A stretch of DNA of 64,000 nucleotides from positions 1 to 64,000 of the forward strand of contig CALWLY010000009.1 of assembly GCA_944381635.1 (NCBI GenBank). The letters run 5' to 3'. Numbering within the stretch: the stretch's first letter is position 1; each line of letters opens with the position of its first letter. A model generated the notes under the pieces. It was not told the origin of the DNA and did no database searches. It was given only the letters and a program-made list of their open reading frames with translations. The position numbers and the translations under genes were made by a program. Below, in pieces: positions 17,970 through 26,098 of the stretch. Source of the DNA: an uncultured Lachnospiraceae bacterium. GTDB taxonomy: Bacteria; Bacillota; Clostridia; Lachnospirales; Lachnospiraceae.

Positions 17970-18956
17970 TTAGAAATCTTCCCGGACAAGCGCTTCGGTA
18001 TATTCTGCCAATTCTCCAACTGTCATCTGGTAAAGTCCCGGCGGCAGCCTTTTGAAAATGGGAAGGCTGCATTTGCGGGTTCTCTTTAAAACATCCTGGT
18101 ACTCCATCTGCTCCAGTGCGTTTTCATACTGTTCCATCTTTGCCAGAGCAAATCCGTCTTCTCTGGTAATGGTATAAATACGGCTGCACTGCCTTAAAAT
18201 GTCAAACAGTCCCTGTACATGAGCCGACAAATCCAGAATAATAAAATCGTAACTGCTCCCCCGAAGCTTTTCAAAAAGCTCCATCCATTCTTCTCTTTCA
18301 ATCAAAGACATATCCCTTCCCGAATAGAAAGGCGGCAAAACGCACAGCCCATTTACCTGCTCTGTCATAGTTTCCAGCCGGTATAAAAACTGTTCTTTGG
18401 TGCCGGAAAGATAGTGAAACAAATCCGAAAAATCAGACAGGAAGTCTTTTCCGAGCATTTGGGAAAGTCCTGAAAAACATTCAAAGTTTAAATAAAGTGT
18501 TCGGTATTTTCTGGCAAGAAGCTGCCCCAGAACAAAAGAAAATGAAGTTTGAAGACACCGGCCTACCGGTGTATAAATGCCAAGAAACTGTGTCTTTGAA
18601 CCGTCTGTCCAGACAGGTATGCCGCCCAGATCGGGCAAAGCGTATTCCATCAGAAAATGAATGATCTTTTCCGCCGGCTGGTATTTAGGAATGCAGGTCA
18701 GACCTTCCGGCGCAGTCTCCTCCTCCTGTAAAAGGATAAACGCTCCCGATGTCCATTTTTCCATCCCTGTCTCGTAAAAATTCTGCGCGATCAGCAAAAT
18801 AGGGACTGGGGTGTTGTCTGTAAATTCCTTAAGCCTTTCTTTTTTAGTAAAGATCTGCACTTCAAAAGGAAACAGTTCCTTACGGCTTAAATAATCCATC
18901 AGATGACACGCATAATCCCTCTGCGTATCGCCGATTGCCAATATGCTTTTTTTCAA
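17970..18956 (-). CDS. tadZ: TadZ/CpaE-like protein with degenerate P-loop
   Basis: 328 residues: an N-terminal receiver-like half (1-100) and a C-terminal ParA/MinD-like half, as in TadZ/CpaE, the protein that places the pilus machinery at its site. The nucleotide loop is degenerate: GIYTPVGRCLQTS at 126-138 lacks the deviant Walker lysines. Later ParA-like elements (DFIILDLSAH) are kept. It starts with TTG preceded by AAGGA. It is the first gene of the pilus operon, with the promoter 114 bases upstream. Confidence 0.82.
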   Translation of the reverse strand: MKKSILAIGDTQRDYACHLMDYLSRKELFPFEVQIFTKKERLKEFTDNTPVPILLIAQNFYETGMEKWTSGAFILLQEEETAPEGLTCIPKYQPAEKIIHFLMEYALPDLGGIPVWTDGSKTQFLGIYTPVGRCLQTSFSFVLGQLLARKYRTLYLNFECFSGLSQMLGKDFLSDFSDLFHYLSGTKEQFLYRLETMTEQVNGLCVLPPFYSGRDMSLIEREEWMELFEKLRGSSYDFIILDLSAHVQGLFDILRQCSRIYTITREDGFALAKMEQYENALEQMEYQDVLKRTRKCSLPIFKRLPPGLYQMTVGELAEYTEALVREDF

Positions 18957-19069
18957 TTGCTGTCCTTCTTTCTGTCCGTGGAATCAATGTAAAATGAAAA
19001 TAAATAAGAATACTAAAAGAATCTTCCGGGAACAGCCCCGTAAAGATTTAGATTGTTCAGATGTTTTGG

Positions 19070-19098
19070 ATTATAGCGCACCAGAAAGGTTTTGTCTA
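19070..19098 (-). promoter_or_regulatory. promoter of the Tad pilus operon
   Basis: TAGACA (19093-19098, minus strand), 17 bases, TATAAT (19070-19075). It lies between bofA and tadZ and is the only good promoter I find for the ten-gene pilus operon. A 7-bp dyad TTGTGAA/TTCACAA (19124-19140) just upstream, overlapping the bofA stop, could be a regulator site or a weak terminator. Confidence 0.7.
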
Positions 19099-19134
19099 CG
19101 ATATTTCGACAAAAAATGTATTTTTGTGAATACT

Positions 19135-19344
19135 TCACAAGAGAAAGAAAAAATTCAGCGCATAAAGGAGGAGAACCCCGGGAAATCCAAGGGTTCCCAC
19201 TGTCAAAACAGTCACCACACTCAGTCCTACCAGTCCTTCATACCCAAGATTTCCAAGAAATTTATTGATAAAGAAAATGGCGATCACACCTACGATTACG
19301 CGCAAAACAAAATTCACCGCCAGTTCTGCCTTTTTACCTGCCAT
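19135..19344 (-). CDS. bofA: BofA-like pro-sigma-K processing inhibitor family protein
   Basis: 69-residue membrane protein with two to three hydrophobic segments and the family pattern (VLRVIVGVIAIFFIN ... GFPGVLLLYALNFFFL). BofA of Bacillus inhibits the SpoIVFB protease that activates sigma-K during sporulation; in Clostridia homologues are common and the role less clear. The ribosome site is weak (ACAGG), so an alternative start is possible. Divergent from yaaL, whereas the two usually read in the same direction. Confidence 0.85.
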   Translation of the reverse strand: MAGKKAELAVNFVLRVIVGVIAIFFINKFLGNLGYEGLVGLSVVTVLTVGTLGFPGVLLLYALNFFFLL

Positions 19345-19493
19345 GTCTTTTACCTGTCCGTTCTTTTCCTTTGTTCACTATATGAAAAGAAAGACACGCT
19401 TATTCCCCGAATTTACACCTTTTTATGTATATTCCCTTTTTTGCTGCCTATACTGTTACAAATAAGAATCATCCAGAAAAAGGAGGCTCATCC

Positions 19494-19823
19494 ATGAAGT
19501 TCCATTTTCATCACCCTCAATCAAAACAGCCGCAAAACTCTCCCCCTACTTACGAGGAAAGTCTGCGGCTGGATCTTGCGAAAACCAAATGGGAACTGGA
19601 AAACGCTTACGCCGGATTTGATTACGTTACGGATCCGGACCTGATCGACTGCTACATCTACGAATTAAATTCCATTATGAAACGCTACAAATATCTGCTT
19701 GGAAAACTGTCCTCTTTAAAAAAGACACAGCTGGAGGATTCTCTGACCGATGCAGAAGAAGAACTGGAAGAACTTCCTCCAGGCTCTCCCAGTCCGTCTG
19801 TTGAGATCATCCCCGCCGGCTGA
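19494..19823 (+). CDS. yaaL: YaaL family protein (DUF2508)
   Basis: 109 residues; the central 70 match DUF2508, with ENAYAGFDYVTDPDLIDCYIY and a following ELNSIMKRYKYLL element split across about 40-80. The C-terminus is acidic and Pro-rich. Function unknown; in Bacillus and many Clostridia it lies between recR and bofA. Here it is separated from bofA by a 149-base divergent gap and recR is not in the window. ATG at 19494 follows AAAGGAGG. Confidence 0.85.
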   Translation: MKFHFHHPQSKQPQNSPPTYEESLRLDLAKTKWELENAYAGFDYVTDPDLIDCYIYELNSIMKRYKYLLGKLSSLKKTQLEDSLTDAEEELEELPPGSPSPSVEIIPAG

Positions 19824-19911
19824 CAGTTTTAAAGCCGTCGCTGTTTCGCTTTATTCCATCCCTTGCGTCAGTATACAGGGGGACAATACGCCTCCTGTAC
19901 ACCGGCGCTGA

Positions 19912-21828
19912 TCAGAAGGAAAAAATGAGTGCTGTATTTCCCGGCAAGTCAAACGTTATGCTGTATGGCTTGCCGCTGCATTCTTTTGCTTTGGCGCTTA
20001 TATCTTTCGGTATTTTAGCTCCGGTGCCTCCGAACTGTTTTTCATCGCTGTTTAACACCAGATGATATTTTTTCTTCACCGGCACTCCCACCGAGTATTT
20101 TTCTCTTGTAACCGGCGTCATATTCAGCACAAACAAAAGACGCTTGCAGCCATCCAAAGATCTGCGCACAAAGCTGTAAGTGCTGCGCTCTGCGTCATCG
20201 GCATCCATCCATTCAAAACCGCCCCAGTCGTTGTCGATCTCATACAGGCAGGGGGACTTGCGATACAGATTCAGCAGCTTTTTCATGTATTCGTACATAC
20301 CTTTGTTCAGATCGTTCTGGAGCAGGAACCAGTCAAGTTCCCTCGCCTCGCTCCACTCTCTCTCCTGTCCGAACTCCTGTCCCATAAACAGCAGCTTTTT
20401 CCCGGCATGCCCAAACATGTAAGTATAGCCTACACGAAGATTTGCATATTTGTCTGTCTGATAACCGGGCATCTTGCCTACCATGGAACATTTCAGATGA
20501 ACTACCTCATCGTGGGACAAAGGCAGGATATAATTTTCGCTGTTATTGTAGGACATGGCAAAAGTCATGGCATAATGATCCCCTTTGCGGTAAACAGGAT
20601 CCAGTTTCATATACTCGCAGAAATCGTGCATCCATCCCATATTCCATTTAAAACTGAAATACAAACCGCCATCCTCAATTTTGCCGGTAACTTTCGGCCA
20701 GGCTGTGGATTCCTCTGCGATTGTCATGACGCCGGGAAACGTTCCCCGGATCACAGAGTTAAAATGTCTGAAAAACTCAATGGCATCCAGATTTTTATTT
20801 TCCCCGTAAATGTTAGGAACCCACTGTCCGTCAGATTTTCCATAATCAAGATAAAGCATGGAAGCCACCGCATCTACCCGAAGACCGTCCACATGGTATT
20901 CCTTAATCCAGTACAGAGCATTGGCAATCAGGAAATTTTTGACCTCATTTTTGCCGTAATTGAAAATTTTGGTTCCCCAGTCCGGATGCTCTCCCATGCG
21001 GGGATCCGGATACTCGTACAACGCCTGTCCGTCAAATTCTGCCAGTCCGTGAGCATCTTTGGGAAAATGTGCAGGTACCCAGTCAAGGATCACACCAATC
21101 TTGTTTCTGTGAAGGGTATTGACCAGATACATAAAATCCTTAGGTGTTCCATAGCGGGAAGTAGGGGCATAATATCCTGTCACCTGATATCCCCAGGAAC
21201 CGTCAAAGGGATGTTCCGCAATTCCTATCAGCTCTACATGGGTAAATTTCATTTCCTTCAGGTAAGATACCAGTCTGTCTGCAAACTCCCTGTAATTGTA
21301 AAAGCCATCCTCAGTTCCATCCGGATGCTTCATCCAGGAACCAATGTGACATTCATAAATAGCCAAAGGTTCCCTGTTCATATCCTTATGTTCTCTCTCT
21401 GCCATCCATGCGCCATCCGACCAGGAAAATCCGGAAATATCCGTAGTCACAGATGCCGTTTCCGGCCGCAGCTGCGCATAGTTTGCGAACGGATCCGCTT
21501 TGTAAATTTTTCTTCCGTCCGGCGTGGTGATCAGGAATTTATACATCTCTCCGGTGCCGACTCCGGGTACAAATGCCTTATAAATTCCTCCTTCTCCCAG
21601 TCTTTCCATAGGGCACGCCTGTTCATCCCAGCCGTTAAAGCTTCCTACCACATGAACGGATGAGGCGTGTGGAGCCCACACACCAAAAAACATGCCTTTT
21701 ACGCCATGTTCTTCGGAAAGGTGGGCTCCGAGTTTTTTGTAAATATCATAATGTGTTCCCTGCGCAAACAGGTACTGATCTGCCTCTGAGATAAAGACAG
21801 TTTTCTCATTTGGTAATTGTTTTGCCAT
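19912..21828 (-). CDS. glgB: 1,4-alpha-glucan branching enzyme
   Basis: 638-residue GH13 enzyme that introduces alpha-1,6 branches into glycogen. An N-terminal CBM48 lies at about 45-130; catalytic residues are Asp319 (DGLRVDAVAS), Glu372 (TIAEES) and the transition-state Asp440 (PLSHDEVVH). Length is typical. ATG at 21826-21828 follows AGGGGG. It is the second gene of an operon, 22 bases after the TPR/pseudo-AAA gene. No other glg gene is nearby, so glycogen synthesis genes must lie elsewhere. Confidence 0.96.
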   Translation of the reverse strand: MAKQLPNEKTVFISEADQYLFAQGTHYDIYKKLGAHLSEEHGVKGMFFGVWAPHASSVHVVGSFNGWDEQACPMERLGEGGIYKAFVPGVGTGEMYKFLITTPDGRKIYKADPFANYAQLRPETASVTTDISGFSWSDGAWMAEREHKDMNREPLAIYECHIGSWMKHPDGTEDGFYNYREFADRLVSYLKEMKFTHVELIGIAEHPFDGSWGYQVTGYYAPTSRYGTPKDFMYLVNTLHRNKIGVILDWVPAHFPKDAHGLAEFDGQALYEYPDPRMGEHPDWGTKIFNYGKNEVKNFLIANALYWIKEYHVDGLRVDAVASMLYLDYGKSDGQWVPNIYGENKNLDAIEFFRHFNSVIRGTFPGVMTIAEESTAWPKVTGKIEDGGLYFSFKWNMGWMHDFCEYMKLDPVYRKGDHYAMTFAMSYNNSENYILPLSHDEVVHLKCSMVGKMPGYQTDKYANLRVGYTYMFGHAGKKLLFMGQEFGQEREWSEARELDWFLLQNDLNKGMYEYMKKLLNLYRKSPCLYEIDNDWGGFEWMDADDAERSTYSFVRRSLDGCKRLLFVLNMTPVTREKYSVGVPVKKKYHLVLNSDEKQFGGTGAKIPKDISAKAKECSGKPYSITFDLPGNTALIFSF

Positions 21829-21850
21829 AAGCAAACCCCCTGGTATTTTA

Positions 21851-24679
21851 TTAGATAAAATCCCTCTCTCTTAAAATAATCATATCATCTTCATCATAAC
21901 GCTTTCCGAGCAAAATGTCCATAAAATGACGGACAGACTTGCGCTCTGCGCTTTCGATGGCTTCATCCACGATTTCTTTCACATCGGAAATCGTGACAAC
22001 ATGGTCGCTTGTCTGCATATCCTCAATTCTTGTGTGAAGAGCAAGCCTTCCAAGCTCATCCACTGTAAATTCCTGAGCCTGTGCATACTTGCAGCCATAA
22101 GCCGCCAGCGTACTGTTGTCCAACGCCTCAATGTCAAATCTCGCGTTGAAAAACTGATTCATCTCCGGAACCGCCTCTGTCAGTCTGGAAATACCCCTCT
22201 TTGTATCTTCCAGAATAACCATAACCCCCGTAATATCCTGACTGAGCGCTGCCAGCAGATTCTGCAGTCCTTCTTTGGAAAGACCGCCTGCTTTTTCGAT
22301 GATCAAAGTACCGCCTTCCACTTTGGCGATGGTCTTTGCCGCATCCTTGCGGTTGAAAGTATCGCCGCTTATCTTTGCTACCTGACCGGAAAATTCTTTA
22401 TCCCGTTTCTTTAAAAGTTTGATCACATTTTTGGCAAATGTCATCGTATCACAGCCGGGAGATCCCGTAATGATCAGGTTGCCGGTGTTTGCCTTAAGAC
22501 TGAGGCTGTCCAGTGCTTTGAGCAGCATTTTCATAGCGCCCTTGGTAGGGATATACTCTGCGAAGAGCTCTTTTTCATCCCGGCTCATGGCTCTGGCGCC
22601 TTTCGGTGCATTTCCCGTCTCCGAAACCTTTTTCTGCTGGGAATCTTCCTTCTTGTCACGAACAGGTTCTTCGGTTCGGACCGCCTTTTTAGCTTTTTTC
22701 TCTGCGCTCTGTACAGGAGTTTCCTCCGGCATATCCTCAGGGGCATCCGTTTTCTGTTTCTGTTTAGCGACAGGAACTTTCGCCTTTTCGATTCTTCTTT
22801 CGATTTCCTCTCTGGCCTCTTCGCGCAGGCGTCTGGAAGTTTCTTCCGGATCTTCCCGGTCTGTCTCCACTACAGGGAGACTTCCCGTCTGCTCATAGTC
22901 ATCCTCGTCAATCGTTTCTTCTGACAAATCCGCATCCGAAAAGTAAGTATCCTCTTCCATGGAATCCTTTTCAGGTTCTTCTTTAATCTCTTCAAGTTCT
23001 TCTACCTGAGAATCACAGGATTCATCCATAATCTCTTCGTCTTCAGCAAAAGAACTTTCTGTTTCTTCCTGTTTTTCTTCTTCTTTTTCCCGCACCGGAG
23101 GTCCCTGTCTGAAGACCTCGTGTTTTGCTTCCGCCTGTTTTTTGGCCTGAGCCTTCAGTCTTTCTATTTCCTGGGCTGCCTCGGCTGCTTTCTGAAGCTG
23201 CTCTAAAATTCCGTTTCTCGTCTCTTCATCATACTCTGAAAACAGCGATCTTGTGACATCTAAATTAAGCTCCTCAAAAGCTTTCTGAGCGGCTTTCTCT
23301 TCTTCGGCGGAAAGGCGCACATCCTCTGCGGCATTTCTGTCTTCCGGAATATTTTCTTTTGCTTCAGATTCCGTCTTATCAGACTTTACCTCTGCCTCAG
23401 CGATGTTCTCAGCCTGATTTTCCGGTCTGGCTGCTTCCTCTTTCAGGGACATCTTCTGCTGCTCCGCAGCTGCCTCCTGCATGATTCTGGCCCGGATCGC
23501 TGCTTCTTTCTCTTTCGGAAAAATTTCTTTGGCATCCGGCTGAATACGGTCTGACGGAAACTCTTTTACCACCTTTTTTTCTTTGGAAACAGAAAGCTCT
23601 TCTTCCGGCATGTCTTCTGCAGACTCACTTGCTTTTAAATCTGTTTCATCGGCCTTTTCCTCTTCGGAGGAATCTTTCAGTTCGCGGTCGATATCCTCTC
23701 CGTCAAACTGCCCTGTTTCCTGTATATCCCAGTCTGCCGAGTCAGCAATCACCCGAGTTTTGAATTCTTCGGCTTCCTCTTCCTGCTTTTCTCTCTGTCG
23801 GTTTGCATCTTCCTGATTATCCCGGGGCAGTTTTGTCTGCTCCTTTGCAGGCTCCAAAAGTTCCTTCATGCTCTCCGCCAGTTCCTGCTGCAGATTGATC
23901 GTATTATATTCACCCATATCCACAGGTTTTATCTGAATGTCATCATAAGCACCCTTCGGGTTCTTATCCTGTTTCGGAAGCTCTCTGACAGGTTCAGCAT
24001 CCTGAGAAGACCTGCTTTCCTCCTGCTTTTTGATGTCCGCCTTTTGATTGGCGTTTGCAGCAAGTTTCTTTAACCTGTTATCGTATTTCTGCTGCTGAAG
24101 CGGAGAAAGGGGCTGATGGAGCATTTTCAGTTCCATAGCCTTGATCACATATTTTCCATCGCCAAACCAGAGAATCAGCTGGTCACATTCCTCCACACAT
24201 TTCGTGACAAGCCCGATCCTGTGGTAAAGATATGCCAGCTCGTAAGCCCATTTTTCCCTGTAATCTCTTTTTTTTAATTCCTCTAAAACGGCAATCCGTT
24301 CTTCAAGCCCTGTATCCTGAGCTTCGTAGATTTTATAAAGAAGAATATATTTTCCGGTATCATTGGGCGCAATATGCACGAATTCTTTATAGTATTCCAC
24401 TGCCCCCACCACATCGTTCATTTTGATGGCCAGGTCACACAGGGAATAAAGAATCGCTCTTCCTTCCGGCCTTTTTTCGTTAGCCAGAAGCAAAAGCTCC
24501 TTTGCCTCTTCAAATCTTCTGTTTATTTTATATAAATCACTGACTGTACAAAGCATCGATACGTTACGTACACGCTGCCAGTCTACGGTATCTGCTACCT
24601 GTACGGCTTCCTGAAAACGCTTTCTGGAAATCAGCGTCTTTATTTCCTCCGCACGAAGTTTGTATTCGTACTTATCCAA
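21851..24679 (-). CDS. TPR protein with degenerate CbxX-type AAA+ domain
   Basis: 942 residues in three parts: TPR-like helical repeats (about 1-200), a very acidic Glu/Lys-rich probably coiled-coil or disordered middle (about 210-660), and a C-terminal AAA+ domain of the CbxX/CfqX type (about 675-890). The P-loop is degenerate: GSPGCDTMT at 739-747 replaces GxPGxGKT, and the Walker B position reads GGTLIIEKA at 789-797. Probably a non-hydrolysing scaffold (inference). TTG at 24677-24679 has a perfect GAGGTGAT site; a GTG three codons upstream is the alternative. It is the first gene of the operon with glgB. Confidence 0.75.
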   Translation of the reverse strand: MDKYEYKLRAEEIKTLISRKRFQEAVQVADTVDWQRVRNVSMLCTVSDLYKINRRFEEAKELLLLANEKRPEGRAILYSLCDLAIKMNDVVGAVEYYKEFVHIAPNDTGKYILLYKIYEAQDTGLEERIAVLEELKKRDYREKWAYELAYLYHRIGLVTKCVEECDQLILWFGDGKYVIKAMELKMLHQPLSPLQQQKYDNRLKKLAANANQKADIKKQEESRSSQDAEPVRELPKQDKNPKGAYDDIQIKPVDMGEYNTINLQQELAESMKELLEPAKEQTKLPRDNQEDANRQREKQEEEAEEFKTRVIADSADWDIQETGQFDGEDIDRELKDSSEEEKADETDLKASESAEDMPEEELSVSKEKKVVKEFPSDRIQPDAKEIFPKEKEAAIRARIMQEAAAEQQKMSLKEEAARPENQAENIAEAEVKSDKTESEAKENIPEDRNAAEDVRLSAEEEKAAQKAFEELNLDVTRSLFSEYDEETRNGILEQLQKAAEAAQEIERLKAQAKKQAEAKHEVFRQGPPVREKEEEKQEETESSFAEDEEIMDESCDSQVEELEEIKEEPEKDSMEEDTYFSDADLSEETIDEDDYEQTGSLPVVETDREDPEETSRRLREEAREEIERRIEKAKVPVAKQKQKTDAPEDMPEETPVQSAEKKAKKAVRTEEPVRDKKEDSQQKKVSETGNAPKGARAMSRDEKELFAEYIPTKGAMKMLLKALDSLSLKANTGNLIITGSPGCDTMTFAKNVIKLLKKRDKEFSGQVAKISGDTFNRKDAAKTIAKVEGGTLIIEKAGGLSKEGLQNLLAALSQDITGVMVILEDTKRGISRLTEAVPEMNQFFNARFDIEALDNSTLAAYGCKYAQAQEFTVDELGRLALHTRIEDMQTSDHVVTISDVKEIVDEAIESAERKSVRHFMDILLGKRYDEDDMIILRERDFI

Positions 24680-24761
24680 GGTGATCACCTCATAAAATTT
24701 GTGTTATACTCTTTGACAAACAGCGGAAGAAAGGCAAATTCCTCCCACTATCCATTGATTT

Positions 24762-24790
24762 AGTGTAACATAGTACCTATGTAATGTCAA
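24762..24790 (-). promoter_or_regulatory. promoter with dyad operator, TPR-glgB operon
   Basis: TTGACA (24785-24790, minus strand), 17 bases, TACACT (24762-24767). The spacer contains the dyad ACATAG-TAC-CTATGT (24768-24782), filling it almost exactly. Such a placement lets a dimeric regulator block or twist the promoter. The regulator is not evident nearby. Confidence 0.65.
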
Positions 24791-24793
24791 AGA

Positions 24794-24830
24794 AAAATCC
24801 ATGGTAAAACAGCCTTTTACCATGGATTTT
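24794..24830 (-). terminator. terminator after the DHHW gene
   Basis: A perfect 16-bp stem (24794-24809 with 24815-24830, 5-base loop) is followed on the minus strand by TTTTTCTTT. It ends the DUF4358-MBOAT-DHHW transcript just before the next promoter. Confidence 0.85.
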
Positions 24831-24889
24831 AAAGGTTTTTGCGATGCCCGTTTCCCATATCTTTGATGGAAAATTCAAGGACATCTGTT

Positions 24890-26050
24890 TTATCTGTAAT
24901 CTTCTATGAAGTGTATCACATCATAGACATAGAGCACATCTGCCCCAGGATAAGCTGCCAGCAGCTTCTCATAATCCGCTCTGTAGTATCTGGGGTCGAT
25001 CATACATATGCTGTCATAATATTCCATAAGAAAAGGAACGAGACAGTTCGCATAAGAATCCTTGATCAAAAAAAGCATCTTTCCGGATGAGATATCCTGC
25101 AGATCCCGGTCTTGTGACCGGCTTTGTTTTATATGGACTTCTCCATAATTACCGCCCAGAAAATAAGCATATTTATCTTTGCCGTTAAGCTTTTCCGGAA
25201 AATAGAGAGAATGAGAAAACCCTGTGCCGTCACCGATATCCATAACAACTTCCGTGTTTTCTTTACCCTCGCGGACAAATTTTACAATGCTGTCATAGCG
25301 GACTCTCCGGTTCACTTTAGACTGGAGCGTTCCATAAAAGTCTTCGCTGACGGTCACCTGCCGGTAGTCCGCAAGCCCGGGAACGCTGTATCCCAGATCC
25401 CGGCTCAACAGCTGCCACCCATAAAAAGCTCCTAGAGTCGTCCAGTGGTGGTCACTGCCATAATAAATTTCTTCCTCTCTGTGTTCTGAGAGAACCTCTC
25501 CCACAGGAAGGATTGTGATGTCCTCGTAAGCGAAAAGACGCTCTTCCAGCTGCCGGATATATCCCTGCTGATCGTACTCCGAGGCAAAGGCTGGCAGCTT
25601 CTGAACCTGCACTGCGGAAGCTGTAGGCACAAGCATAATTCTGACTTTATGCCCCTGTGCAGAAAACTTTTCCGCCTGCTGTGCCAGCTTCTGAAGCTGC
25701 TCTGCAGCTCTTTTTTCATCCACATCTTCCGGAGCATGTTTTTCAATCAGCGTGTTTCCCCGGATAAAATAAACCCCGTTGCTGTCTTTTTTTCCCATCC
25801 ATTTTTCCGCGGTGTTCTTTACCCCGATGAAAAAATTTCTGCCGGGAAACTGGTCAGTCACATAGGCTTCATAGTCCGAAGAATACTTCCCGGAAACAAA
25901 AGTTTCAACAGAAAAAGAAGGCTTTGCTGCCAACAGCCTGTTTTCCTGTTCCGAAAAGATATGGTCTTCTTTCCAAAAACTTACCAGGCAAAGACCTGCA
26001 CATACCGCAAAAATAAGGGCGACCAAAAACAGATTTCCTTTTTTATTCAC
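24890..26050 (-). CDS. DHHW family protein (AlgX/AlgJ-like, SGNH type)
   Basis: 386 residues: N-terminal membrane anchor (about 7-26) and an extracytoplasmic SGNH-like domain carrying SDHHWTT, the defining DHHW motif. Such proteins pair with MBOAT acyltransferases to move acyl groups onto cell-surface polymers. I prefer the GTG at 26048-26050, which follows CAGGAGG; an ATG directly after the MBOAT stop codon has no ribosome site. The gene lies 48 bases after the MBOAT gene. Confidence 0.88.
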   Translation of the reverse strand: MNKKGNLFLVALIFAVCAGLCLVSFWKEDHIFSEQENRLLAAKPSFSVETFVSGKYSSDYEAYVTDQFPGRNFFIGVKNTAEKWMGKKDSNGVYFIRGNTLIEKHAPEDVDEKRAAEQLQKLAQQAEKFSAQGHKVRIMLVPTASAVQVQKLPAFASEYDQQGYIRQLEERLFAYEDITILPVGEVLSEHREEEIYYGSDHHWTTLGAFYGWQLLSRDLGYSVPGLADYRQVTVSEDFYGTLQSKVNRRVRYDSIVKFVREGKENTEVVMDIGDGTGFSHSLYFPEKLNGKDKYAYFLGGNYGEVHIKQSRSQDRDLQDISSGKMLFLIKDSYANCLVPFLMEYYDSICMIDPRYYRADYEKLLAAYPGADVLYVYDVIHFIEDYR

Positions 26051-26098
26051 AGGTTGTCTTCCTCCTGTTTCAGGTAACTTAAAAAACTTCTCCGGCAT

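Noticed and set aside
20062..21663. Long open frame (533 codons) opposite glgB
   Set aside because: It is the antisense of a clear GH13 enzyme, has low-complexity His/Ile/Phe composition and no ribosome site.
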